64,000 nucleotides of DNA, taken from NCBI RefSeq assembly GCF_014197615.1, contig NZ_JACIFY010000011.1:167571-231570 (forward strand), read 5' to 3'. Of the stretch, positions 18,075-27,494 are shown in pieces (position 1 is the stretch's first letter; each line of letters opens with the position of its first letter). Made by a program: the position numbers and the translations under genes. The notes beneath the pieces are model-generated. The model was not told the origin of the DNA. It was given only the letters and a program-made list of their open reading frames with translations, and searched no databases. The DNA comes from Rhizobium esperanzae. GTDB lineage: Bacteria; Pseudomonadota; Alphaproteobacteria; Rhizobiales; Rhizobiaceae.

Positions 18075-19670
18075 ATGGCACCTCGCGTTCTCGTATCCGA
18101 CGAATTGTCGGAAACCGCCGTCCAGATCTTCCGTGACCGTGGCGTCGAAGTCGATTTCGAACCGCAGCTCGGCAAGGACAAGGACCGTCTGCTTGAAGTC
18201 ATCGGCAAGTATGATGGCCTCGCCATCCGTTCCGCGACCAAGGTGACGGAAAAGATCATCGAAGGGGCGAAGAACCTCAAGGTCGTCGGCCGCGCCGGCA
18301 TCGGCGTCGACAATGTCGATATCCCGGCTGCTTCGCGCCGCGGCATCATCGTCATGAACACGCCTTTCGGCAATTCGATCACCACGGCCGAACACGCGAT
18401 CGCGCTGATGTTCGCTGTTGCCCGCCAGCTTCCGGCGGCCGATAACTCGACGCAGGCCGGCAAGTGGGAGAAGTCGAAATTCATGGGTGTCGAGATCACC
18501 GGCAAGACGCTCGGCGTCATCGGCGCCGGTAATATCGGCTCGATCGTCTGCGCCCGCGCCATCGGCCTGAAGATGCATGTCGTCGCCTATGACCCGTTCC
18601 TTTCCAAGGAGCGCGCCGAGGAGATGGGCGTCACCAAGGTCGAGCTCGACGAGCTTTTCGCCCGCGCCGATTTCATCACGCTGCATGTGCCGATGACCGA
18701 CAAGACGCGCGGCATCCTCAACAAGGAAGCGCTGGCGAAGACCAAGCCCGGCGTGCGCATCATCAACTGCGCGCGCGGCGGCCTCGTCGATGAGGCAGCC
18801 CTTGCCGAAGCCATCAAGTCCGGTCACGTCGCCGGTGCCGCCTTCGACGTCTTCGAAGTCGAGCCCGCCAAGGAAAGCCCGCTCTTCGGCCTGCCAAATG
18901 TCGTCTGCACGCCGCATCTCGGCGCCTCGACGACCGAGGCGCAGGAAAATGTCGCTCTACAGGTGGCCGAACAGATGTCGGATTACCTCGTCAAGGGCGC
19001 GGTCTCCAACGCCATCAACATGCCGTCGATCACAGCGGAAGAAGCGCCGATCCTGAAGCCCTTCATCCGGCTTGCCGACGTTCTCGGCGCTTTCGTCGGT
19101 CAGGTCACCGAGGAGCCGATCAAGGAAATCGAAATCCTCTACGACGGCATCACCGCCAATATGAACACGCGGGCGCTGACGAGCGCAGTGCTCGCCGGCC
19201 TCATCCGCCCGCAGGTTGCCGACGTCAACATGGTTTCGGCGCCGATCATGATCAAGGAAAAGGGTATCGTGCTCTCCGAGGTCAAGCGCGACAAGACAGG
19301 CGTGTTCGACGGTTATATCAAGCTGACGGTGACGACCGAAAGCATGACGCGCTCGGTTGCCGGCACGGTGTTCTCGGATGGCAAGCCGCGCTTCATCCAG
19401 ATCAAGGGCATCAATCTCGATGCCGATGTCGGCTCGCACATGATCTACATCACCAATACCGACGTTCCGGGCATGATCGGCTTCATCGGCACGACGCTCG
19501 GTACCGCCGGCGTCAACATCGCCAACTTCCAGCTTGGTCGCGACAAGCAGGGCGGCGACGCCATCGCGTTGCTCTATGTCGACGGCGAGGTGGATGATGG
19601 CGTGCTTGCACAGCTGACGGCGCACCAGGCGATCCGCCAGGCAAAGCTGCTGACCTTCAACATCGACTGA
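18075..19670 (+). CDS. serA: D-3-phosphoglycerate dehydrogenase SerA
   Basis: A 531-aa long-form PGDH. The NAD domain has GAGNIGSIV near residues 147-155 and the catalytic Arg/Glu/His set (CARGGLVDE, HLGAS). An intervening domain follows, and a C-terminal ACT domain (about 455-531) contains DVPGMIGFIGTTLG, for serine feedback. It catalyses the first committed step of serine synthesis. The ATG at 18075 follows AAGGAGG; five upstream codons are open. A terminator lies after it. Confidence 0.96.
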   Translation: MAPRVLVSDELSETAVQIFRDRGVEVDFEPQLGKDKDRLLEVIGKYDGLAIRSATKVTEKIIEGAKNLKVVGRAGIGVDNVDIPAASRRGIIVMNTPFGNSITTAEHAIALMFAVARQLPAADNSTQAGKWEKSKFMGVEITGKTLGVIGAGNIGSIVCARAIGLKMHVVAYDPFLSKERAEEMGVTKVELDELFARADFITLHVPMTDKTRGILNKEALAKTKPGVRIINCARGGLVDEAALAEAIKSGHVAGAAFDVFEVEPAKESPLFGLPNVVCTPHLGASTTEAQENVALQVAEQMSDYLVKGAVSNAINMPSITAEEAPILKPFIRLADVLGAFVGQVTEEPIKEIEILYDGITANMNTRALTSAVLAGLIRPQVADVNMVSAPIMIKEKGIVLSEVKRDKTGVFDGYIKLTVTTESMTRSVAGTVFSDGKPRFIQIKGINLDADVGSHMIYITNTDVPGMIGFIGTTLGTAGVNIANFQLGRDKQGGDAIALLYVDGEVDDGVLAQLTAHQAIRQAKLLTFNID

Positions 19671-19696
19671 TTTTCCTCCTCCCAAGGAAACAAGGA

Positions 19697-19727
19697 AAAC
19701 CCGGCGCTGGAAACGGCGCCGGGTTTT
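19697..19727 (+). terminator. Rho-independent terminator after serA
   Basis: The stem AAAACCCGGCGC/GCGCCGGGTTTT has a small loop. Its A-rich and T-rich ends let it work in both directions, so it may also stop transcripts of the minus-strand gene starting at 20016. Confidence 0.9.
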
Positions 19728-19749
19728 CTGCGTCAGAAACGGATGAATT

Positions 19750-20016
19750 TCAGTGAGGCAGGCGTTTCCGGCGGACGAGCTTGCCGAAGCGGGCTCTATC
19801 GTCCTCAGCCTTCGTGCGGTGAAGGAAGGCGCGCCTGCTGCCCTCGAGGCCCTGGAAGAATTCGTCCCAGGAAATATCCTCCTGCGTTTCCGGAGAGAAG
19901 TCGACGCGGACAGTTTCGCTGTCGCTCGCGTTCTTGATACGGGCGGGATGGCCGCCGCGCTCTTCGATCCAATGTTTGATTCTGCTGTACTCCGTCGTCG
20001 CGCCGAACCTGCCCAT
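19750..20016 (-). CDS. Small conserved protein of unknown function
   Basis: An 88-aa basic and acidic protein. It has HWIEERGGHPARIKN near the start and ISWDEFFQGLE in the middle. The pattern W-x-EERGG-x-PA followed by I-S-W-DEFF is found in small rhizobial proteins often mislabelled as glucan branching enzymes; no enzyme domain is visible. The ATG at 20016 is preceded by GAGGAGGG, which decides against the longer open frame to 20061. Convergent with serA. Function unknown. Confidence 0.7.
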   Translation of the reverse strand: MGRFGATTEYSRIKHWIEERGGHPARIKNASDSETVRVDFSPETQEDISWDEFFQGLEGSRRAFLHRTKAEDDRARFGKLVRRKRLPH

Positions 20017-20194
20017 GTAACCCTCCTCAGCAATTCGATTGCGGCATTTCTGTCCCTGCAACGCATGATCGAAGGGATCGTTCCATGGAGCATCAATTAT
20101 TTTAGTAAGATCGGATTAATCCCGGGGGCGGCATCAGGAAACCGATCGACGAACGAACCACAGGCGCACAATTGAGGCGAGGGGCAGAATAAAC

Positions 20195-21150
20195 CTATCG
20201 CGTGGGTGCCTGCGCATCGCCCTCGACCGGCGTCGTGGCAAGCGGCGATTGTGCGTCGCCGGAGGCGACGGCTGCGGGCAAGGGTACGTGGCGCTTGCGC
20301 TCGCGGATCAGCGTCAGCAGGCCGGAGCAGATGATGAGCACGATGCCGAAAGCCATCGGCAGGTCGACGTGATCGTTGAAGAAGAGGTAGCCGAAGCCGA
20401 TGGCCCAGATCATCTGGCTGTATTGCGGTGTCGCTACGAGCGTTGCCGGGGCGAGCCGCGCGGCTGTCATCAGCATCACGTTCCCGCGGCGCCGAGCAAT
20501 CCGTAGCCTGCAATAAAGATCCATTGCTGTGGGCTTGGCACGACGATCTCGGAGAGCATGAGAACGCCGCTGACGATAAGCGTGCCGAGTAGCGAAGCGC
20601 CATAGAGCGACAGGCGCTTCTCTGCCGGGCCGAGCGCGCGCAGGATGACGATGGCGACGGCGGCGGAGACCGCGCCGATGGTTGCAGCCAGATGGCCGAC
20701 GGACAGCTCGCGGAAGCCCGGCCGGAGAACGACCAGCACACCAAGGAAGCCGACGATGACGGCAGCCCAGCGCTGCCAGCGCACATCCTCCTTCAGGAAG
20801 ATCACCGAGAGGATGGTGACGACCGACGGCAGCAGGAACAGCAGGCAGAAGGCCTCGGCCATCGGCAGCTTGGTGAAGGCTATGATGGAAGCGATCGATC
20901 CGGTCGCGCCGGCGGCAAATCGCGCCAGCCAGAGCGGCCGGTTCGTCGTTGCGAATATGTCGAGCCATGAATCGCCCCGCCCCTTGATGAAGGGGAGGGC
21001 CGACAGGCTGAGCACCGCGCCGGTGAAGGCGATCTGGAAGGAGGGAACGGCGCCGTGCAGGGCTTTGATGGATGCATCGCTGAAGGCAAAGACGGCATAG
21101 CCGACAAATGCGACAAGGACGCCGCGAAGCGTGGTTGAGGCGGTTGTCAT
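20195..21150 (-). pseudogene. EamA/DMT-family transporter, frameshifted
   Basis: The reading starts at MTTASTTLRG (21150) and gives about seven hydrophobic helices typical of the EamA drug/metabolite transporter family, then meets TGA at 20476-20478. The remaining helices and tail (NVMLMTAARLAP onward to 20195) continue in another minus frame. One extra base near 20480-20490, for example a fourth G in the GGG run, would restore a protein of about 317 aa with two EamA domains. It is either a true inactivating deletion or a sequencing error. Substrate unknown. Confidence 0.75.
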
Positions 21151-21413
21151 GTATTCGAATCTTCTAAAGGTGGGTCGGTTCATCTACGCGACGAAATGCG
21201 GGCTGGCAAAGACCGATTGCGAATAGCTGCAATGCATGAGCGGCGTGTGACGCCGGCGACCGCAGCCGAAACGCCGGCACTTGCGCGCGGGCGCAATAAT
21301 TTCTATATCCGTCGCCCATGAAGCTGGCGGCCGATCCCGCCGGAAATGTAGGAAATCCGCCACATTCCGAAGTCAGAACGGCGGATCGAAACAGCGCAGA
21401 ATTGGCACTATCG

Positions 21414-22613
21414 TTGAACACACTGGATTTTGACAAGAAGCCGGAAGAGACCCGTGTCGTCGTCGCCATGTCGGGCGGCGTCGATTCATCTGTCGTTGCC
21501 GGCCTTCTCAAACAGCAGGGTTACGATGTGCTCGGCATCACGCTGCAGCTTTACGACCATGGAGCGGCCGTTCACCGCGCCGGTTCCTGCTGCGCGGGCC
21601 AGGATATCGACGATGCGCGCCGCGTCTGCGAGACGCTCGGCATTCCGCATTACGTGCTCGATTACGAGAAGCGCTTCCGCGAGACGGTGATCAACCCCTT
21701 CGCCGAAAGCTATGTGGCCGGCGAAACGCCGATCCCCTGCGTTTCCTGCAATCAGACGGTCAAATTCGCCGATCTGCTGGCGACCGCCAAGGAACTCGGC
21801 GCCGATGCGCTGGCGACCGGCCATTATATCCGCTCGCGGCCGAACCCTTCGGCTGATAAGCCCGGCCGCCGGGCGCTTTTCCGGCCGGCCGATGCCGACC
21901 GCGACCAGAGCTATTTCCTTTTCGCCACGACGCAGGAACAGATCGATTATCTTCGCTTCCCCCTGGGCGGCCTGCCGAAGGCCGAGACGCGCAGGCTTGC
22001 CGAAGAGATGGGCCTCGTCGTCGCCAAGAAGGCCGACAGCCAGGACATCTGCTTCGTGCCGCAGGGCAAATATTCCGACATCATCACCAAGCTGAAGCCG
22101 AATGCGGCGCTTGCCGGTGAGATCGTCCATCTCGACGGCCGCGTGCTCGGCACCCATGAAGGCATCCTGCACTTCACCATCGGCCAACGCCGCGGCATCG
22201 GTATCGCCACCGGTGAACCGCTCTACGTCGTCTTTCTCGATGCCCGCTCGCGCCGCGTCATCGTCGGCCCGAAGGAAGCACTGGAGACGCACCGCGTCTA
22301 CCTGCGCGACGTCAACTGGCTGGGCGACGAGACGCTTGCGGATGCCGCCTCCGGCAAAGGTTTTGCCTGCTACGCCAAGGTCCGCTCGACACGAGCGCCG
22401 GCGCCGGCGGTACTGCATGTCGATGCCAACGGCACCTATGTCGACCTGACGGTCGGCGAGGCAGGCATTGCGCCTGGTCAGGCTTGCGCGCTTTATTCGA
22501 CCCCCGGCGACGACGCCCGGGTCTTCGGCGGCGGTTTCATCGATCGCTCCGAGCGCGAACCTTCGGCCGAGGCCTCGCTGAAGGCGCTTTTGTCCAGCTC
22601 CGTCGCCGCCTGA
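21414..22613 (+). CDS. mnmA: tRNA-specific 2-thiouridylase MnmA
   Basis: An ATP-pyrophosphatase with SGGVDSS near residues 18-24. The catalytic cysteines are in [10 protein letters not shown] and DSQDICF. It puts sulfur on U34 of tRNAs for Lys, Glu and Gln. The frame opens at an ATG at 21318 (431 aa), but family similarity begins at [16 protein letters not shown]. The TTG at 21414 gives that start and 399 aa, the normal size. Neither start has a strong ribosome site, so the choice rests on family length. Confidence 0.93.
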   Translation: MNTLDFDKKPEETRVVVAMSGGVDSSVVAGLLKQQGYDVLGITLQLYDHGAAVHRAGSCCAGQDIDDARRVCETLGIPHYVLDYEKRFRETVINPFAESYVAGETPIPCVSCNQTVKFADLLATAKELGADALATGHYIRSRPNPSADKPGRRALFRPADADRDQSYFLFATTQEQIDYLRFPLGGLPKAETRRLAEEMGLVVAKKADSQDICFVPQGKYSDIITKLKPNAALAGEIVHLDGRVLGTHEGILHFTIGQRRGIGIATGEPLYVVFLDARSRRVIVGPKEALETHRVYLRDVNWLGDETLADAASGKGFACYAKVRSTRAPAPAVLHVDANGTYVDLTVGEAGIAPGQACALYSTPGDDARVFGGGFIDRSEREPSAEASLKALLSSSVAA

Positions 22614-22748
22614 AATCAACAGGAGAGGGCGGGCATCAAAGCCCAGCGTTTTTCTCCATCATGCGCTTGACACAAAGCCGAGGCGCACCTTATAAGCCGC
22701 TCATCCCACGGGCCGGCACGCTTCGCGAGCAGGCATCGTTTGACCAGT

Positions 22749-22825
22749 GGCGGAGTAGCTCAGTAGGTCAGAGCAGAGGAATCATAATCCTTGTGTCGGG
22801 GGTTCAAATCCCTCCTCCGCTACCA
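22749..22825 (+). tRNA. tRNA-Met (CAT), elongator type
   Basis: A 77-nt cloverleaf. Acceptor GGCGGAG/CTCCGCT, D arm GCTC/GAGC, anticodon stem GAGGA/TCCTT with loop ATCATAA (anticodon CAT), T arm GGGGG-TTCAAAT-CCCTC, and encoded ACCA. The first acceptor pair is G-U, unlike the mismatched first position of initiator tRNA, so this is an elongator. No integrase or att-like duplication is seen beside it. Confidence 0.95.
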
Positions 22826-22948
22826 CTTCTTCTAATGCAGAATTAGCGATTTTGAGCCGGTGCAGGCCGCCGCTGTAGCATATTGGTTGCGCGCCAAAGG
22901 CGGCGGCGAGGGGACAAAACAGTTCAGCTCTGATCTGCAGGATTTCCG

Positions 22949-22990
22949 CTAAGGCGCGTCGCATGGAACTGGATTCATGCGGCGCGCTTA
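22949..22990. other. Hairpin in the tRNA-Met downstream region
   Basis: TAAGGCGCGTCGCATG and CATGCGGCGCGCTTA are inverted around a 10-nt loop. No T run is present, so it may be a small dispersed palindrome or a weak terminator for the minus-strand ORF at 23066-23197. The rest of 22826-23065 shows no gene. Confidence 0.4.
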
Positions 22991-23065
22991 GCTCCTTCGA
23001 TGCGTGTCGCTATCCCCGAACCGCTATACCCTTCCGGGCGGCATGCATTAAAGCCGATGAGAGGG

Positions 23066-23197
23066 TTATCTGTAGAGCGCCAAAAGCACTACGGGCATCC
23101 TCATCGCCCAAAGATGGGATGCGGCGGCGATGATAATAGCCCATACGGCGAGCGAGAACATGACCGCCGCTAACCTGATCCCGACTGACTCCATCAT
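23066..23197 (-). CDS. Putative 43-aa membrane protein
   Basis: A short minus-strand ORF with tandem ATG ATG at its start, preceded by GGAGGA at 3-6 nt. The product begins MMESVGIRLAAVMF, has one hydrophobic helix (about residues 8-27, rich in A, V and I) and ends VVLLALYR. The ribosome site and hydrophobic profile argue for translation. Only weak evidence otherwise: no homologue known to me, and a longer ORF overlaps in another frame. Confidence 0.45.
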   Translation of the reverse strand: MMESVGIRLAAVMFSLAVWAIIIAAASHLWAMRMPVVLLALYR

Positions 23198-23356
23198 TTC
23201 CTCCATCCCAATCCGTGCCCCCCACGGATGATCCAATATTAGCAAGGCTGAGGTCGCTCAGCTATCGCAAGAAATTGGTATCCGATAGAAGCTGCTGATC
23301 GTGCACTCGGAAAAGATGCAGAGCTTTCGGCGATAGGACGCCCCTTCCCCCTTCGG

Positions 23357-24187
23357 TCAAACGAGGAAAAGAAAATTGTCGTATTGCGCGCCGAAATAAT
23401 CAGGGCCGCTGTCTTCGGTGATGATCGGTTCGCTGTCGAGCAGGAGATAGTCGATCGGGCCGTAGGCGCTGAGATCGATCAGCTGGGGATTGTGGATGCT
23501 GTCGGCGGTGATGGTCACGGTGGTGGAGAAGACGACATTGCCGTTCAGCTGGCCTTCGATGGTCAGAACGTTGTCATAATTCGACGTTCCGTTGGCAACT
23601 TCGAATTGCTTGATCTGGAATGGGCCGCCATCCGCTGAATAGATGGGTGTCCAGAACACCCCTCCTCCCAGATAATGGTTGCCGTCGGCTTCCTGCCGCA
23701 CCGTCGCATCGTCTCCGTCCCGCCAGGCGCCCCAGTCGAAGCCTTTGTAGCCGGTGGGGAAGTCGCTATGGCCGACGTCTTCGAAATTGACGAACACATT
23801 GCCACGTTCCGGCAAGTCAATTGCGATGCTGAGCGCGCCGACGTCGGTGGCGCCTTTGCCGTCTGATATCTTGAAGGTGAACTTTTCGACGAGTGCATCT
23901 CCGGGCCCGAGCGCTGCGACCTCAGGCTTGGAGTGGTCGAGCGCATAGGTGTAGCTGCCGTCGGAATAAACGGTGAGTGTGCCGTATTCTCCCTGGATTG
24001 CGGTGCTCGTGGCAGGGGATCCATTGGCCGGTTGCGGAATGCGTTGTCCGTTGACGAAGTTGAGGCGGACCGTATCTCCATCGACATCCGTGGAACTGGT
24101 ATTTTCGAGAATGTCGCCGGTAATCGCATCGTCGATGTTGAAAACAGGCAAGTATACGTCGCCTGCGACTGGCTTGTGATTTGCCAT
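23357..24187 (-). CDS. VCBS-domain beta-sandwich protein
   Basis: A 276-aa protein without a signal peptide. Residues about 20-110 form a cadherin/VCBS-type repeat (GEYGTLTVYSDGSYTYAL, then KFTFKISDGKGAT). The second half (about 130-276) begins VFVNFEDVGHSDFPTGYKGFDW and ends in hydrophobic DNFLFLV. It resembles lectin-like sandwiches of exported proteins. A signal-less VCBS protein with a short hydrophobic tail could be a type I secretion substrate, but there is no RTX nonapeptide array and no transporter nearby. Function unknown; a surface or matrix role is inference. Confidence 0.8.
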   Translation of the reverse strand: MANHKPVAGDVYLPVFNIDDAITGDILENTSSTDVDGDTVRLNFVNGQRIPQPANGSPATSTAIQGEYGTLTVYSDGSYTYALDHSKPEVAALGPGDALVEKFTFKISDGKGATDVGALSIAIDLPERGNVFVNFEDVGHSDFPTGYKGFDWGAWRDGDDATVRQEADGNHYLGGGVFWTPIYSADGGPFQIKQFEVANGTSNYDNVLTIEGQLNGNVVFSTTVTITADSIHNPQLIDLSAYGPIDYLLLDSEPIITEDSGPDYFGAQYDNFLFLV

Positions 24188-24480
24188 TTCTACCTCCCGT
24201 GTGATTTTCGTTTCGACTATGCAATCCTATCGGGTAGTCTGGCAATGGAAATTGACGAAGCTTCGGATTAGTGACGCCGAACCTGCTTGCGATCCAAGCG
24301 TCTATGCTCTGCTTGTGCTGCTGCCGTCCCGTCGATAATGGCAGAGCGTTCCAGGCATCGTGATCATGACTGGCAGGCGCGGGAACATGGCGTAGGCTTC
24401 TTCCAGCGCCGTTTTCGGCCGTAATCCATGACCAGACAATTATGATTTGCGTCGAGATCGGAACGATTGGCGACCCGGTA

Positions 24481-25728
<1,248 letters not shown>

Positions 25729-25770
25729 CTAAAAATTGCACTAATCGAACATTGGTGAGGAAGGAGCCCC

Positions 25771-26661
25771 ATGCGCAGACATGTACCGACCTACGAGCTC
25801 TACGGCGAAAACACCGGGAGAGAGCCGGATTTTTGGTTGCATTGCGAAACAATTCGCTCCCGCAGCAGCCTGCACCACTGGGAGATTCGCCTGCATCGCC
25901 ATGAGAGTTTCTTTCAGATATTGTACATCGAAGGCGGTTCGGGCGATGCGATCTTCGGCGACAAGAGTCATGCCATCCGCCCGCCGGCCATCATCACGGT
26001 GCCGCCGGGGCTCAATCACGGCTTTCGGTTTTCACGCGATATCGACGGCCTCGTCATCACCCTGTTGAGGTCCCATCTCAGCCAGCCGCTCGGCGACCGG
26101 AGCCCGCTCGGCGAATGGCTGGCTGCGCCGCATCTGACGCCGCTCGATCCCGATAATGCCGAGGACGCCTATGTCATGCAGACGTTGCGGCGGCTCGGCG
26201 ACGAATTCGAAAACCGCCGCAGCGGCCGCAACGAGTTGCTGGGCGCTTATGTTGCTCTGGTGATGCGGCTGACGGCGAGGATTTCTCATGAGGGAAACAG
26301 TTATGAGTTTCCGTCGAACGAGAACGAGCGACGCATGGATATGCTGAACGAGCTTCTTCAGCAGCATTTCCGATCCCACAAGCCCGCTTCCTTCTATGCG
26401 ATGGAGATTGGGGTTTCGCCGACCCATCTCACCCGCATCGTCCGGTCGATGACCGGCAGCACGCCGCACGAGCTGATCGCCGGCAAACTCATCGAAGAGG
26501 CGAAGCGCCAGCTCGTTTTTACCCTCGGCAGCGTTCAGGAGATCGGATTTCGGCTCGGCTTTGCCGATCCTGCCTATTTCTCGCGGTTCTTTCTCAAATA
26601 TACGGGTGAAACGCCGCGGGTATGGCGCATGAAGGAGAAGTTGCGGCTCGAGGGCGCATAG
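25771..26661 (+). CDS. pobR: AraC-family activator of pobA (PobR-like)
   Basis: A 296-aa regulator. The N-terminal cupin-like sensing domain contains HHWEIRLHRHESFFQILYI, and the C-terminal AraC HTH pair covers about residues 195-290 (MEIGVSPTHLTRIVRS, then IGFRLGFADPAYFSRFFLKY). Divergent placement 117 bp from the pobA start supports 4-hydroxybenzoate-responsive control of pobA. An ATG at 25771 follows AAGGAG. Confidence 0.88.
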   Translation: MRRHVPTYELYGENTGREPDFWLHCETIRSRSSLHHWEIRLHRHESFFQILYIEGGSGDAIFGDKSHAIRPPAIITVPPGLNHGFRFSRDIDGLVITLLRSHLSQPLGDRSPLGEWLAAPHLTPLDPDNAEDAYVMQTLRRLGDEFENRRSGRNELLGAYVALVMRLTARISHEGNSYEFPSNENERRMDMLNELLQQHFRSHKPASFYAMEIGVSPTHLTRIVRSMTGSTPHELIAGKLIEEAKRQLVFTLGSVQEIGFRLGFADPAYFSRFFLKYTGETPRVWRMKEKLRLEGA

Positions 26662-26751
26662 CTGCAGATTGTCAGAGCATTGCTTTGCCAGGACCCTCGA
26701 TACGTCTCTCTATCGCATGAGATCGCGATTTTCCGCAGATCATGTCATGAA

Positions 26752-27075
26752 CTAACCGGGCATGATTCTAAACATCATTTTATCGACGCATTGTCCATTT
26801 TCGATTTTTTTAAAATTCACGGTGAGAAACATTGATGTTTCTATAAAAAAGATAGAAGACGTCGCAATTTCAATGCGGTCTGCTCTGTCTATGGAGGTTT
26901 TGCTGCAGTCAATTATTTTGTTTGCGGCCATGAATAACTTGTCATGTTCACTTATAAATTGAAAATTCTGATAATGGCCCTGTGTGTAAATATTGTATAG
27001 ATCAAAGTTTTTATAGAAATGAACGTTACTTAAAATATATGATAGCTCCATCGCCAGAATTAGAGCTGCTGCCAT
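26752..27075 (-). CDS. Hypothetical protein in an AT-rich patch
   Basis: A 107-aa ORF with markedly AT-rich codons in a patch that is far below the surrounding GC by eye. The product is rich in I, N, F and K, with a hydrophobic start (MAAALILAMELSYIL) and a middle helix SSIFFIETSMFLTV. No family recognised. No clear ribosome site precedes the ATG, so it may be a remnant of foreign DNA. Confidence 0.4.
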   Translation of the reverse strand: MAAALILAMELSYILSNVHFYKNFDLYNIYTQGHYQNFQFISEHDKLFMAANKIIDCSKTSIDRADRIEIATSSIFFIETSMFLTVNFKKIENGQCVDKMMFRIMPG

Positions 27076-27494
27076 GTGTAGAATTCTTGTAGTTTTATTT
27101 GAAAAAATGGTCGTCCCCCTTGCGGATCGTATTTAAATTTCGCCGCTTGCTTTTTTGGCTCGCCGTCGTCCCGATTACGCCAAAGCTTGCCCGACACGAT
27201 TGAGATAATCAATGCCAGCTGAGACGCGATCGGCCTGTCTGTTATCAATAATGGTTCCTCTTAATGTGGTTGTGACTTTGCCAGTGGGGCCATCTGTTGG
27301 AGCTTGCCTGAAAAGTCGCAGTTGGGGAGTTGCGACGCGGCGTCTTCCCGGGATGCGCAGCCAGCTGCCGGCGATGGCTAATGTCATCGGATGTCAGTGC
27401 CTTACCGGATGGACCGGACAGGCGTCATGAGAGCTTCACGCGGCGGAATTATTAACAAAAGGCAAATTTGCAAAACGGAATAAGGAACTATGCC
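27076..27494. other. Gene-poor interval upstream of pit
   Basis: About 420 bp without a credible gene. Short open frames on both strands lack ribosome sites and family features. AT-rich character fades from left to right. TGTCATCGGATGTCAG near 27383 vaguely resembles a PHO box but has the wrong repeat spacing. The pit promoter should lie here. Confidence 0.5.

Noticed and set aside
22782..22964. 60-aa frame ending EEGFEPPTQGL on the minus strand
   Set aside because: It reads back through the tRNA-Met gene; this peptide is a well-known false translation of tRNA sequence.
23010..23225. 71-aa minus-strand frame overlapping the 43-aa ORF
   Set aside because: No ribosome site and arginine/glycine-rich random-looking product; the overlapping short ORF has the better signals.
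27383..27398. Possible PHO box upstream of pit
   Set aside because: The TGTCA repeats are 10 bp apart instead of 11 and flanking bases do not match.
27175..27430. 70-aa minus and 72-aa plus frames upstream of pit
   Set aside because: They overlap each other, lack ribosome sites and show no family features.
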